This document shows positions 33,120 to 46,485 of a DNA stretch of 64,000 nt, one piece after another. Below the pieces are notes generated by a model. That model worked only from the letters and a program-made list of their open reading frames with translations. It was not told the DNA's origin and did no database searches. The stretch comes from Sorex araneus (Eukaryota > Chordata > Mammalia > Eulipotyphla > Soricidae). The translations under genes were made by a program, and so were the position numbers. The DNA is taken from positions 376,943,034-377,007,033 of the forward strand of contig NC_073303.1 in the NCBI RefSeq assembly GCF_027595985.1. Reading direction: 5' to 3'. Within the stretch, counting starts at the first letter, position 1; every line of letters begins with the position of its first letter.

Positions 33120-33800
33120 AAGTGGAAAGGATTTGTCTACCTGATTTCAAGATTTATTAGATAGCCAGAGTAATCAAAAGAACTTCCAGAGGGAATAGAT
33201 CAATGTAGTAGAATAGAGAACTCAGAAACTCAGAAATAGAACCACAAAAATATGTACAATTGATTTTTGACCAAGTTGCAAAAGCAATTTAATGGAGGAA
33301 AGACATTCTTTTCAACAGCTGCTACTGTAACAATTGATATTCATAGCCAAAGAATAAATTGCAATCTAACTCTTATAGTTTATATAAGAGATGATACAGA
33401 TATTTCATGGATTTAACTATAAAATATAACTATTAAATTTATATAAAATAATGAAAAAAATCTTAGAAATGAGGGAAGAATCTTGACTCGATACCCAAAG
33501 CATAATTCATTAAAGAAACAACTGATAAATCAGACATCATTAAATTTTTAAAAATTCCTCAGAAAAGACCTTTTAATGGGTTGGATATACAAGCTCCGAT
33601 ATAAGAGAGGATATATGAATCCACATAACTACCAAAGGACTATATTCTAAAAATAAAACATCTCAAAGATTCAGAAGCAAAAGGAGAATCAGTGCTGCAA
33701 ATGTGCATAGGACATGAAACATTTCATCAAAGGATATACAGAATAAACCCAGGGGAATCTTGTGCAAAAGAAGATAAAGAAGATATAATTAAGGTAAGAA
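33120..33800 (+). mobile_element. Old L1 ORF2 fragment
   Basis: The phrases gattcatttgacc-like (gatttttgaccaag), agatcaatgtagtagaatag, aaaatcttagaaatgaggga and gacatcattaaatttttaaa follow the order of L1 ORF2 upstream of its C-terminus. Stops are frequent. Confidence 0.65.
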
Positions 33801-33905
33801 AGGGGGAATCTATAATCCTGAAATAATGGGAAGCAGAATTCCATCGTATACGATTCTTTAAGATCAGCAATGTTAGCATTATGTTTTTTAATTAAAAATG
33901 TTTTT

Positions 33906-34070
33906 GTTTTTAGTTTGTGGTGACACCCAGCAATGCCTAGGGGTGACTCCTGGATCTGCACTCTGAATAACTCCTGGTGGGCTTGGGCAACATATGGGGT
34001 GCCAGAGACAGAACCTGAGCTGCCACGTGCAAAGCAAGTGCCCAGCTGATTATGCTACATTTCTGGCCCC
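33906..34070 (-). mobile_element. S2 SINE
   Basis: The motifs gtgacacccagcaatgccta, ggggtgactcctggatctgc and gccagagacagaacctgagc follow S2 order on the minus strand. Confidence 0.75.
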
Positions 34071-34267
34071 TTAATGCCAGCACAAATATTAATTTGCATA
34101 ATTTCAAAAAGGTATGATAAAACATATGTGGAATAGTATTAATATTACAGTCTGGAGGCAAAAAGAAAAGTGTTTTTGTATGCATAGAATCAAATTGTCT
34201 GATGTGATATGATGTGATGCAATTGTGATGTGATGCAAATCAGAAATCTTCCTATGGTTACTAGCTT

Positions 34268-34345
34268 GGTTTGGGGGACACCGAGGGTGGTACTCACAGA
34301 CAACTCTGGATAGCTCACAGCAGTATGAGGGAGCCATACAGAACC
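34268..34345 (-). mobile_element. S2 SINE fragment
   Basis: Only the tail-proximal part remains: ggtttgggggacaccgaggg, actcacagacaactctgg. Confidence 0.4.
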
Positions 34346-35060
34346 AATAAATAAGGCTGGATGAAAATTATGTGAAAATTGTGTAGTCTAGTCATCAGAA
34401 TGATGTGCTGGGCCCACTGGTTACTAAATTGGTTCAATGACATCAGCAAGTACAATCTGGCCTCGCAGAGTTTATGGGAGAAAATTAATCTACAGCTAAA
34501 TCTATGAAAAAATATTCAAGGAGAAAATTAATAAAATGTATAAATTTTAAAATTAATAAAACATTAGATGCAATAGTTTTCATGTCTGGGATTTTGTTAA
34601 TATGTATTATTTCTTCTATTGTATTTTCTATTCGATTTTGCCTCTGGAATTTAGTGACAAAAATTTACAAAAAAAATAAAGCCACACCTTTCTTTGTTAT
34701 AAAATTTTTAGTAAGCTGATATGTCTGGTCTGGACAATTTATCTCCACAGAAGTGACTCAGTCTAAGTAGTGAGAGGCTGTTTGTTTCTCAGGGGGAAGA
34801 GCCCGTTGGGCAGAGCTAGGGACATGTCAGGGTCAGTGGCAGGACAGGCACAGGCCTTAGACCTTAGACTCTCTCTGGCCCCGAGGAACTGGTAGTTTTT
34901 AAAAAAAGACTTTTAAAATAAAGTGTTTTGAAATAAGCTGCGATATTACATAGAATTGGTAATAGTTTGATGAGTATAAGATATTTGTTGATGTTCAGGA
35001 AGTAATTTCATAGGAATGCCAAAGATATTGATCTTCATAACTTGCATCACTTTATAAAAA
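34346..35060. other. AT-rich unique DNA, nothing recognised
   Basis: No repeat or gene signature. Confidence 0.5.
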
Positions 35061-35061
35061 A

Positions 35062-35200
35062 ATGTGGGGTCATATCCGGTTGTGCTCAGAGTCTCCTTCT
35101 AGCTTGCTGCTTGGGGGTTATGCAGCATCAGGCATGCGAGCCAGGCCCCCTGCGAGGAAGCAGGAACTCTGCTCTAACCTGAGCACCAAGAACCTGGAAT
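35062..35200 (-). mobile_element. S2-like SINE, very old
   Basis: The motifs tggggtcatatccggttgtg and gggggttatgcagcatcagg weakly follow the S2 body on the minus strand. Confidence 0.35.
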
Positions 35201-36315
35201 GGTCCGTTTGCTTCCTGCCTATCCCGATCCTGGTGTGTCATTAAAAGTGAAAATACTAGTTGATCATAAAGTTAAACGGTGCCTATGAGGAGCGTGATGA
35301 ACTTTGTTTTATATCCATGTGAAATTATAAAAACAATTCACTCTTAGTACAGCAACTTGCATTTCATCAATCAGAAGAACCAATAAATCGACTCATTTTG
35401 GAGGCTAAAAGTGACTTTATGACTTCAACCAACATTTTCTCTGTTTTCTCAGGAGGGAACTCTTAGAGATAACAATTTTATTTTAATGATTCTTAATTTG
35501 CATAGCCATAACCTTAACCTATATTTGTGTAATTTGCATGAAGTAGACAACAGAATTGTGGAAGGAAGAAGAGAAGAGAGAGAGAGGGTAGAACAAATGA
35601 ATTTTTTTTTAGATGGATCACATCCAAAAGCAAATTGAGCTGCTATCAAATCTATGATAATCTTGGGGATAAGGATTATAAAATTATTGGTATCTTGAAA
35701 TCACTCTTGCCCTGGCTGATGGGTTTCTGAGAAATACCACATAAATATGTTCCAAAACAAAAAGACTGGGGATGGTGAGAAAAATGTAGAGGAAATCACA
35801 TATAATGGGCATTTATTTGGGTAAGCAGGTGTGGAAAGTTCTCTTGGGAACTGAGTGTCAATGTGCAGAAATATCTCAGACTCAGAACACTTGTAATTAT
35901 GCAGTCTTTCCCTTTGGGTTTCCTTGTTTATTTGTCTGCAGTGGTTGCCTGAACTTTTTAAATTAAAATTTTGATGAAAAGAAAGTTCCTGCTTTAAAAC
36001 CACATTTTGTAATCCTAAAAAGGACTCTAGAGGACAATTTTCACGTTTTATGAAGATATTTTTAAAAATCAGTTTTATTTTTATTGGACATTTTACTTTT
36101 CTCTTTGTGCTGCTCTAGTTAGGAGAAAATTAATTTAGAAAATAAAAGTAAGTGGCCCCCAAAGTCTTCCAAATTGTTTTCATTGTACTTTATACAAATT
36201 AAGTCTAGGAAGCTTGACGATGGGAGAGATTTAGTGGTGTTTGAAGATTAGTTAGGACTGGAAAGACACATTTAAGTTTTATCCTTTTAAAAAAGGAATA
36301 CATCAAATTGTTTCA
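35201..36315. other. AT-rich unique DNA, nothing recognised
   Basis: No repeat signature or credible ORF. Confidence 0.5.
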
Positions 36316-36319
36316 GAAA

Positions 36320-36990
36320 TATATTCTAGTCGCTGTTGGTGTGGCTGTCTTCTGCGTCAGTCTCTATAGAAAATAACATGGAAACTCAAATGACTAAAAT
36401 TTGAACCACCATGTGATCCAGTAATTTAAGTCTTTGGCATTCATACCAAGAACACAAAAAACAGTAATTCAAAAAGCTATATGCACACCTCTGCTCATTG
36501 CAATGCGATTTACAATAGCCGGGACCTGGACACAACCCAAGTGCCCAATGGCAGATGAGAGAAGGAAGAAGTTGTGGTCTCTAGACATGATAATATGCCA
36601 CTCAGACACCAAAATATGAAAAAAAAGGAAAAAAGATGAAATCTTAAAATTTTGCCTTTTGCTACAACTTGAATAGCACTACAGAGTGTTATGCCAAGTG
36701 AAATAATTCAGAGGGACAAATATAAAAACATGATCATCTCATTCACATGTGGAATATAAAGCAAGGTAGTAGACTATGAGCTATGAAAACAGAACCTTGG
36801 ATTCTGATGACAGAAATGATATTACCAAGCCAAGGGGGCTGGAGGGGCAGGTAGTGAAAAAAGGAGTAGGGGAGATGCTGGAGGGTTTATGGCCTTTTGT
36901 TGCCTGTCGTGTTCAGGGACTTTGTGCACCAAAACTAGAAACATTGACACCTACTATAAATCATGTTATGAAGACAATAATAAGGAATTT
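36320..36990 (+). mobile_element. Old L1 fragment (ORF2 C-terminus into 3' UTR)
   Basis: The phrases aaccaccatgtgatccagta, acacctctgctcattgcaat, acaacccaagtgcccaatgg and gccaagtgaaataattcaga match L1 ORF2 near its end. The frame is broken. Confidence 0.7.
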
Positions 36991-36999
36991 GGTAAAAGA

Positions 37000-37532
37000 A
37001 TGACTGCCATCAATTAAGAGATGTCTTCTTCACACAATAAGACTTTTGTAAAATAGAAAAACAGCAGAATTGCCGATTAAAACAGTGTTCCTAATATTCT
37101 AATAAAACTCATTAAGATATATTTTGATGTATTAAAATATGAATATTTGGAAAATAGGAAGACATGAAACTGAACATGTGAAAAGAAATATGAAAAAGCT
37201 TTCAAACCAACTTTGCAAGACAAAAAGAAGTCTTCATGAATTTGGGAAATGAAGGTGAAAATAAAGCATTGCCTATCTGACATTTTCCGTTCCAGTTTTG
37301 TCTGACATTTATTCATTATCTCATGCTGAAAATATTCAAATATTTTAAAATACCCACTTCCTGTTTTTATGCACTGCTTTTGTTGCACCACTGAGTACAT
37401 AGCTGTAATTTTATCCTCAAAGTAATAGAGATGATTATACATTTTAATACACCATCCTGAAATAAAAATATTGAAAGGTAATTCCCTTCAACTCTTATAA
37501 GTCCCCCTTAACTTGTAAGGCTCCTTCAACTA

Positions 37533-37566
<34 letters not shown>

Positions 37567-37830
37567 TTGAACAGATTCATGATCACAGAATCAGTTGCAT
37601 GTAGAAATAAACATGTAGAAAGAAGCTTTCCATCTGAAATAATTCATTAGGGAAATGATATTAAAATCACTCTAGGAAATCTCTTTGCAGTCTCTATGTC
37701 AGGTAAAATTAAACTAAAGAGAAATTGACAGTGTCAAGTGCACTGAAGTTCTCAGTACAACTGAAACTCATGTGCTTCTGATAAAGTTGTATTGGCAGAG
37801 TAATTTTTCATATTCTTAGACATTTATCCA
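37000..37830. other. AT-rich unique DNA with a (TG)n run
   Basis: A TG run of about 15 units lies at 37535-37565. Nothing else is recognised. A 121-codon minus frame (37077-37442) shows no motif. Confidence 0.5.
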
Positions 37831-37834
37831 AGAG

Positions 37835-38130
37835 GAATTCAAAGTTGCCCATATAAAGAGATGGAAACTACTCCTTATAATAGTTTTGTTCACCAAATCA
37901 GGACCAACAACCCAAATATCCAAAAATTAATAAACATAATTAAAAGAGGGCATACTAAGTTACTGAGGAAGAAAAAAAAAAGAATTTAATTTGATATGGA
38001 AAAAACTTAGCTATATCACAAAACTACTCCAGCATGAGGATAAAACAATGTCATCTAAAGTACTCACGATAAAGACAATGCTACCGATATAGAAAACAGA
38101 CCACGTATGAGTTCAGAGTTCAGGGGAAGA
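37835..38130 (+). mobile_element. Old L1 fragment
   Basis: The phrases gttgcccatataaagagatg, aggaccaacaacccaaatat and actactccagcatgaggata look like the L1 ORF2 C-terminal region in decayed form. Confidence 0.45.
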
Positions 38131-40245
38131 AGACAGCATGGAGGGTAGGCGGGAACTTGGAGGAGACAGATCCAGAAGGCTTTAGAACTCAGCGGGGCAG
38201 CAGTCAGCCCTCATACATGGCGTGTCCTGCCAAGTTTCTCACTTGAGGTGGGAGAATTTTAGGAACATTCAGAAAACAAGCAATTCCCTTTCCTTGATGA
38301 CGAAGGTAGACACTACAGCAGGTTCTAGTAAGGTGTAAGATAGTATAGTGAATTCTTTCATTAAGTTCCTCCTTTGTACTCTTCAAAACTTCCCATTTCC
38401 ACTATGCTTCTCTTAGACATAATTTAGGTTGGGATGCTTGCATTTGCCATGAAACAAAATGATCCGTTTAGTGTAAAGCTCACATCTCCAAACAGAGTGC
38501 TGGGTCACCGTATCTACAAGAACCCAGCCAGTGACTCCAATCTTCTCCCCCCTGGAAGCCGCGTTTGATGGCTCTTTCTCCCCAGCAGGCGCGTGCGGGA
38601 GCGGCGGCAAGCCGAGGGCCGCCAACTCCGAACAGCTGGACTCTTCACAGAGCCAGGCTTTGAGGTCTGCGGTTGCCATGGCTACTGGCATGACCACGTT
38701 TGAGCACACGGATGCTTTAAAAACAGTCAAAGAATTTCAAATCAGGTTGGGGAGATGAAAACAATAGATGAAAACATGAATTATAAGCAGCCTTGATGGA
38801 AGAGTAAGTGACATTTCCTCTGTGATGCAAATTCCATAGAGATGGAATAAATAAGTTTACATACATTGTAGTTTGATGTGTCAGATTGATCCTTTTCGGC
38901 TTTAGGAAGGAGGGAATGAAGAGAAGTGTCCGTCCCCAATAGTGAGGCACTGACATTGATGCATGAGGAGGATCCGCTGCACTTGGCTGGCCCATAAACA
39001 CCGTGCCTGAGGGGACCAGGTGCAAGAACGTGGCCCCAGGCATGCCAGGTGTTCAGGGAGCAATTCCCGAATCCAGTCTCCACACCCGGGCTGACACGTG
39101 CACGAGCCTCCTTTGGTTTCCTGTGGACAAGACTCACTGGAATCAGGAAGCTGAAATTGTACCCGAGACTGGAGCCAAAGAACCAATGATAACGTAGCCA
39201 GAGGGAGAGGGAGGTGTACGTCACCACTGAAGGCTCACTGGATGATCACTGTACACCTGGATTATGTAAGCGGGCTGACAGGGGAGGCCCCAAGAGTGGT
39301 CACAGGAAAGTGGCTGACCTGAATGCGCAAGAGCTTCTTAAGCAAGCTCAGTGGCCAGTTCAAAGGCCCTGACCTGATCTAAGGTGCTCTCTCCTCAGGG
39401 GTCACATGTGGATGGTGGAGGAGGATGTTCGATGCCGATTGAGTAACTCCAACAGGAGCTGGAGCTCCATCTTACAGAACATTTCACTTGAAAAAAATTT
39501 CTAAATGGGAAGACTGGCTCTCAGCTACATTCAGTTTTCTTCTAGATTTGGACAATGATCCTTGTTTAATTTCCTCTCCAGAGGAACTGAGGCCAGCTAA
39601 CTAAGAGTTAAGAATAAGTTTTCCCCAAGAAGGCAATGGTGAGCCTGAGTTTGCAGTAGGCAGAGCCGTGCATGGTGGCGGCTAAGTGTTCAGATCTTTC
39701 ACAGGGGCACCTCAGAGACGTGGCCATTGGCTATAAGAGAGAAGAGACCCACACACCCACGTTACAGTGGGTAGGTAATTCTCCATCAAAGGGATGCTAC
39801 TTAGGTCACATAAACACCTCGGGTGTGTGTTTGTTTTGTCAAGATTGATAATGATGTATGGTTCATTAGCAATTATAACATATGCTGACTGCTTTCTCAG
39901 GGCGTTTACCATCAGTCACAGACTTATGATGTGATCGCTTCTAAGAAAAAAAAATGATTCACCCCTGAAAACCAATGAACTGTAAGAAATATAACCAATC
40001 ACCCAAATGTAATGTATTACCAATTCACATTTTTGTAGTTTGATCCTCTCTTTGTTCCTTTAAAACTGTCAGAGTCCCAAGTTTGACACATGTGGGACCA
40101 GGGACCTAAGTTGTGCTTCCAAATTTGTAAATATAATTTGTCATTTATTTTTGTCATTTATTTCATTTTTATTGTTTTGCTCAGTTATTATAATGATAGA
40201 AGAGTTTCTTACAAGCTGAATTTTTCTCAATAGAAGGAAATACAT
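38131..40245. other. Unique DNA, GC-richer at 38.5-39.4 kb
   Basis: A short CpG-bearing block lies at 38560-38650 (gcaggcgcgtgcgggagcgg). Frames of up to 148 codons on the minus strand (38781-39227) have no recognisable motif. No repeat is certain. Confidence 0.4.
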
Positions 40246-40403
40246 AATTTCTCGATAAAAAGACACCCAACTGAATGGGAGTAAATGCTTGCATCCAAAA
40301 CATCAGTAAAGATTTGTGTTCAAGATATATTTTTTTGAAAATTCACAAAGATCAACAACAATAACACAATCCAAAACCTCTATTAAAAATGGTGAAAGGG
40401 AAA

Positions 40404-40541
40404 TGGAGTGACAGCACAGTCTCTTGGATGCTTGATGGCATGGCCTTCCCTAGGTTCAATACCTGGCACTTTATATGGTCCACCTAGCTCCTCCAGAGTA
40501 ACCTCTGAGTATCACTGAGAGTGGCCTGAAAACAACAAAAG
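40404..40541 (+). mobile_element. S2 SINE inside L1
   Basis: The motifs ggagtgacagcacagtctct, ggttcaatacctggca and gtaacctctgagtatcactg follow S2 order on the plus strand. Confidence 0.7.
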
Positions 40542-41509
40542 GAGAGAAGGTGTAAACAGATCCTTCTCTGAAAATGACAGGCAAATGGCCAATAGGCACA
40601 TGCAAAAGTGCCCTCTATCACTTGTAATGAGGGAAATTCAAATTAAGATGACAGTGAGATATAATCTCACATAGTAAGGATGGCACGAATCAAAACAATC
40701 AACTGGGAACCATCTGTTGGTGGGGTTGTGCTTAAAAAAAATAATAATAAAAGACGGAAACTGTGACTCACTATTGGTGGGAATATTTCCTGGTTCAACC
40801 CCTGTGGAAAACAGTCTGGAGGTTTCTCATAAAAAGTAAGACTAGCACTATCATATGACTCAGCAATCCAGCTTGCTGTGATATACCTCAGGACACAAAA
40901 CATGCCCATTCATTAGAACACATCACACCATCATTCACTGCAGCCCAGCACTCAGCACAAGAACTAGGCAAGGTGCCCAAAAACAGAGATAGCAATGAAG
41001 GGTTGGTGTGTGCACATATGCGACACTTGGGAGCTACGAGGAAAAATGAAATCATACAATTTTCTGCACAAGCCCAGAGGACATCCTTCTAAGCCAAGTA
41101 AGTCAGGAGAAGAAAGACAGATAAGGGGGTTCTCACTCATCGGTGGTATATAGAACAACAGGGCAAAAGGATGCCAGGGAAAAAATATCTAGATTACTTT
41201 GGTCCTTAGATAAAAGAACCAATGGTAAGGACTAAGAGAAATGGGAAAGCAAAGAAACAAGAGCCAGGCTATGAAGAGCCACACAGGCTGTACCACGGGC
41301 AGGGATAGGGTTATAGGACTCATTGGTGGTGTAGAGGTAAGGGATATCTGTATCTGAACCACAGAACCAACAACACTGAGAGCATGAGATCCAATCTACA
41401 ACTACAACTAAATATGTTGGGTCAAGGAGGCAGCTGGGGACGGCAAAGGAAGGAAACTGAGGACATTGGAGGGAAATCGACAGGAGTGGTGAGATTGGTG
41501 TTCAAACAG

Positions 41510-41756
41510 TAGCACTGCACTGTAGCACTGTCGTCCCATTGTTCATCGATTTGCTCGAGCGGGCACTAGTAACATCTCCATTGTGAGACTTGTTGTTACT
41601 GTTCTTTGGCATATCGAATACGCCACGGGTAGCTTGTCAGGCTCTGCCGTGTGGGCGGGATACTCTGTAGCTTGCTGGGCTCTTTGAGAGGGTTGGAGGA
41701 ATCAAACCCAGGTTGGCCGCATGCAAGACAAACACTCTACCCACTGTGCTATTCCT
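41510..41756 (-). mobile_element. S1 SINE inside L1 3' UTR
   Basis: On the minus strand the head (aatagcacagtgggtagagt), gggtttgattcctcc, the body and a clean RTE tail (cgctcgagcaaatcgatgaa) are present, ending in gtgctacagtgcagtgct. Confidence 0.9.
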
Positions 41757-41825
41757 AAAACTCAACTTTGAATAACTTTGTAAATCATGATGCCTAATTA
41801 AAAAAAATTAAAGTGTGGGGAGAAA

Positions 41826-41828
41826 GGA

Positions 41829-41916
<88 letters not shown>

Positions 41917-41961
41917 GAGAAAGAGAGAAAGAGAGAGAGAAAGAGAGAAAGAGAGAGAGAG

Positions 41962-42052
<91 letters not shown>

Positions 42053-42385
42053 AAGAAAGAAAGAGAGAAAGAGAAAGAGAGAAAGAGAAAGGAAGGAAGG
42101 AAGGAAGGAAGGAAGGAAGGAAGGAAGGAAGGAAGGAAGGAAGGAAGGAAGGAAGGAAGGAAGGAAGGAAGGAAGGAAGGAAGAGAGAGAGAAAGAAACA
42201 GAGAGAAAGAAAGAAAGAAGAAAGGAGGAAGGAAGGAAGGCAGGCATGGAGGAGGGGAAGGAGGAAGGCACGGAGAGAAGGAGGAAATGAGGGAGGGAGA
42301 AAGAAAGAGAAAAAGAGACAGGGAGGAAGAGAGGGAGGAAGGGAGAAAGAACGAGAGAGAAAGGAGGAAAGCGAGAGAATGAGAG
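41826..42385 (+). repeat. (GAAA)n/(GGAA)n purine microsatellite, ~560 bp
   Basis: GAAA units with GA-rich interruptions give way to about 30 GGAA units (near 42089-42180) and then mixed purine sequence. It starts right after the poly-A end of the L1. Open frames across it are artefacts. Confidence 0.97.
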
Positions 42386-42889
42386 AGGACATCATGCATC
42401 TAGAAAGCGGGGGTATACAAGTGGTTCAACATATCATCTTGTAAAGTTCCACAGAAAATAATCTTTTTTCTCTCATTGAGCTTTACATATTTGCAATTTT
42501 TATACCCTACAGAGATGCATTTTACTTGGTGACTCATCAGGAATTCCATTAAAATTCAGGTATAATCTATCGCCATACCCCAGGAAAGGAGCCCTGTGTA
42601 ACTAGTAACTATTAGTCCTGATCAGAATAAGAAGGTGGAATTTAGACAACGTATGCAACTAAAATTACACATAGAAGTGAAGAGATTAGCGTGGGCCTTC
42701 CTGATGCTTCCTTTTCTGATCTAAGAGTAACCTCAGCCAAATGAAATATATGAAAAGTTTAATTACTACTGCTAACACTTTGATACCAGGGTATAAGGGA
42801 AAATTCTGAATGTCTAGTGCGTATAGTGGAGGAGGGTAAGGATAAATACCAGTTGTTCTAGGCAACTTCAATGGTACTAAAATTCTCTA

Positions 42890-42924
<35 letters not shown>

Positions 42925-44330
42925 TTCTCCCTTTCTCCTTCTATCTCTAAGACCCCCACCAACTAGGAGTTTCTCCATGAATCTATGGTGAAACAATGCA
43001 ATAAGGTGCAGGAAGGGGTTATAGACAGAGACCCCCATAAACATGACCCACTGGGCCCTCAGGCTTGATGAAGCATAATTAAGAAAGCCCTGGGCACTTT
43101 CCTCTGAGCCCGCCACCATGGTCATCCCAAAGTTCTACTTCCTACTGGCTACTCTGGGCCAGTGATACTGGCACAGAGAATGGACTCTCCTTCCTCAAGT
43201 ACGCAGGTTGCTCTGAAGTTCAAGTGAGGCTTCAACACAAGTCATTGAATTTGTCAAAATTTATAGTTGTACATGTGCTTCTCTACCTAAAACAAATTAA
43301 AATTCCTTCTCAGACCGTTGCTGTGACCTAAAGCTTTTTGCCAATATTTCCCCATTTTCTTTTCTTTTTCTCAAAGCAAACCATATTATGAAAGCAAAAC
43401 AAGCCGCACAGAAGCCAAACATCTCTTGTTTGTTCTTTTTGTCTTTCTCCGGAAGGGCGTGAAGCCGTAGAATGAGTCAAGCAACACACTTGTTTTTCTG
43501 TACTGTCATTTATGGTGCTGCTTATCCACAGACATGATGTTACTGTGGTGTAGAGTAGCTCTAGTCTGGTGTCATGCAAAACGTGAATTGTACTTAAACA
43601 ATCCCTGGGGACAGAGGCTGCAGAAATTTTAAGTAAGAAAATGAAAACAAAATCCTTTACCAACGGAATCAAATCTTCGCTGAAAATATCGAAGGGTAGA
43701 TTTTAATCAATTACCCAACTGGATATGACCCCTTTCCTATTCAGTCCCTCCTGAGAGAAGCAAACTTTAAAGTAAGTTTATACGAGGATATTTCACATTT
43801 CCTGGAGCACAAGAAGCTCAGTTATTTAGGATACTGTTTGGGGTATTGCTCTTGAAATTAAAATTTGAAGAACACAAACATCGGTATTTCAAGTATTCCT
43901 CTGGGCTGCTTTAATTATGTGTTATTATCATAATACTTTTGACAGAGCTTTTGGAGAAATATACTTAATGGCATCAATAACAGAAATTCATTATCCTTCT
44001 GAATTAGTGTTGTGATTTTTATGTACATTTAAAGCAACTATAGTGGTTGTGATTCTCTTTGGCTCTATTACTTACATGGAAATGTCTAAACTGTTTTGGG
44101 GGTTATAATATTCAAATCCTAAGTATTCTATCTCTCTCTACCAGGACTAAAATACCAAACAGAAATTAATGTTAACATCTTTCTATCTTTTACTATTTAC
44201 TTTTACTAATTACTATCTTTTTATTTCTACTTTTAACTCTTGTTACGTCCAACTATTCTCTGTTCTTAATTGTCCACAATGTCTATCTATTGGCTTTGGA
44301 TTAGAAGAGCGGGATCATTAAAGGTTCTGT
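42386..44330. other. Unique DNA, nothing recognised
   Basis: A CT-rich low-complexity run lies at 42884-42950. The rest carries no repeat signature. Confidence 0.45.
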
Positions 44331-44378
44331 GGAGAGCAGAGTATCAGGAGGGGTGCCACGTCATTCAGGAATTCAGTG

Positions 44379-44639
44379 CTAACCATTTGTCCAGAGCTTC
44401 ACTTTAAGGACATTTGACCCCAAGTCATTAGGCATGAACCACTTTTCAACCACCATGTCTTCAGGCTCACTAGCATTAAACTTGGTGATGCTCAATTTTG
44501 GGAGGATGTGAAAGTTCTGGGCTCCAGAAAGCATGAACTCTGACCAGTATAGAGAAACAATCATGTGCTCCTGAGTCTGCAATTCTGCTGTTGGGAATGA
44601 GGACTGGCCAGCAGGGATCTTGGTCACTAGGGTTTCCAA
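44379..44639 (-). other. Unrecognised 86-codon ORF, possible processed-pseudogene piece
   Basis: The frame has a balanced, protein-like composition (starts METLVTKIPAGQ, includes EHMIVSLYWSEFMLSG and EDMVVEKWFMPNDLG) and reads open a few codons upstream of its ATG. The DNA is not low-complexity and carries no transposon signature. I do not recognise the product. No splice or promoter evidence was found, so a chance ORF is still the simplest reading. Confidence 0.25.
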
Positions 44640-45894
44640 TATGCCTGTCTGGAGACTAAGGCTGGGGACAGTACAATGCTAAATATTAATGTCCAACCCA
44701 AAGGGCAGTCTCCCAGGTGACTTAGGGTCACCTAAATAAGTAACAGGGTACAGACATACCAATTAGGCTGCAGTTTACGCCACTGCTCTCTCAGCCCAAG
44801 GGGAAAAAAGCAGAGTCAGCTTAATTGGCTGAAGGTATCCTAATGTTTTCTAGGGTTTGTGACCCGAGTTGATACACAAATGAACAAATGAAATTATAAA
44901 GTTTTCATTTCAGAGTTTCTGAGGTATACACATGATGGAATTTATGTATACATAAAATTGTGTGAATTTTTTTGTTTTTTAAGACACTGATGACTTAAAT
45001 TCTTGCTCCTGGTTTTAAGACTACGTGCTAATATCAGCCATAACATTTGTTTTTTTAAGATTGTGAACATAGATGTATCCATTAATATCTTAGTAAATCT
45101 TGTTATGAGAAACATATTATGAATAAGATATCATTTCCTGAGAAGAAACAACATCATATACAGAATGTGATTATTATTTAATGTTCAGAATAAAAAGTCA
45201 AATTATGTGTATCATGGGTAAAACTCATGGAAATTCTGTGTGCATTTTTATATAAAATTTGTGATGACAAATACTTATTAGGACAACTAATATATACTAT
45301 CACATTGCTAATTTAAAAAATTTATTCCACCATTATGGTTTTAATGTAAATCCAAAGTAATTGACTATAAACACACACATATATACACACACATAATTTT
45401 TAGTAAGTTCACTTGACAATCAGCTAGGATTTATTGTATTTTTGTAGCCTTGTTCAGAGTCCTGAATTATATGCTGTGTTAATTAAAACTGCACATACCA
45501 AAAGATGGAAGAAAAGATTAGACCAATTTAATAAAGATAAAGTTGGTGAATTACATTTCAGCCTAATGACATGGCATACTCCAATTCTCCTTAAAGGACT
45601 GTTTGATGCCCCTAATTAGCTGGTCATTAGTGACATCAATCCCCTGCTGCTTTTAATCAAAATTCTAACTTACAGCATGTGCAACACTAACTACACTCCC
45701 AGGCTCATATATTACCGTAAAAAATCCCCTCTTCTGGCAGGGATGGCAAATGCTACTTAACTTTCAGTTTCCTTGCTACTTTCAAGAGAAGAAATGGCGG
45801 AGTGATTTGATATCCACCAAATTTTGCACTGCACTTCCTAGCAATTACCATGAGAGTTTTTGTATTTCCTAAATTGCATGTTATATCAGTCAAG
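44640..45894. other. Repeat-free DNA, possible conserved non-coding block
   Basis: Between about 45440 and 45880 the sequence is free of repeats and has homeobox-type TAATTA/TAATTAG sites (e.g. ctaattagctggtcattag) and a cttttaatca motif close together. This resembles developmental enhancers, but conservation cannot be tested here. Confidence 0.3.
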
Positions 45895-46462
45895 AGCCCC
45901 GGCAGCCGAAGACCTCCAGTAGCCAGCCACAGCCATGCTCATGGCCACTTTCCACATGCTTGGATGAGCCTCACACATGAAGGAACTGGCAGACGAACCC
46001 AGGTGTGCAGGACCCTGGGTTGAGATTTCCAGGTATGTTCAGACTGGGGCTGAGCCTCTTCTGCCTAGATTCCCCATTTCCCAGTAGCTACATAGTCACA
46101 CCCACAAACTGCCCCTGGCGCCAGGTAATTCCATCAACGGCCAAGATCCAGAGACTATAAAACCAAGCTCCTGGGCATCTTATAGCCTAGTTCTCCCTCT
46201 CAGAGAACTTGGCAACCTATCTAGAACTTCCTGCCCACATGAGAGAGTCTGACAAGCTCCCTGTGGTGTATTCATATGCCAAATATAGTAACAATGATGG
46301 GTCTTATTCTCCTGACCCTGAAAGAGCTTCTAATGTGGCACTGTTGGGAAAGACAAGTAAAGAGAGGCTGCTAAAATCTCAGGGCTAGGATGAATGGAGG
46401 TGTTACTGGACCTGCTCGAGCAAATCAACGATCAACAGGATGATAGTCATAGTGATAGTAAA
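45895..46462 (+). mobile_element. S3 composite repeat, 5'-truncated
   Basis: It begins at the ccggcagccgaagacctcca module, passes ccatttcccagtagctacat, gagactataaaaccaagctc, the S1-like body and agaggctgctaaaatctcag, and ends with the RTE tail (ctgctcgagcaaatcaacga) and gatgatagtcatagtgatag. Confidence 0.85.
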
Positions 46463-46485
46463 TCAATTAAATGTTATGTAGAAAG

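Larger units (their letters stand above)
40250..41813 (+). mobile_element. Old L1 3' part (ORF2 C-terminus and 3' UTR), carrying two SINEs
   Basis: The phrases gacaggcaaatggccaatag, gtgagatataatctcacata, ctattggtgggaatatttcc and cagcaatccagcttgctgtg match L1 ORF2 in order. The 3' end (ctttgtaaatcatgatgcct, poly-A) comes after an inserted S1. An S2 lies at 40404-40541. The A-rich tail runs into the (GAAA)n tract. Confidence 0.75.

Noticed and set aside
41794-42444. Frames of 157-209 codons in the purine tract
   Set aside because: They come from the (GAAA)n/(GGAA)n repeat, open in both strands at once.
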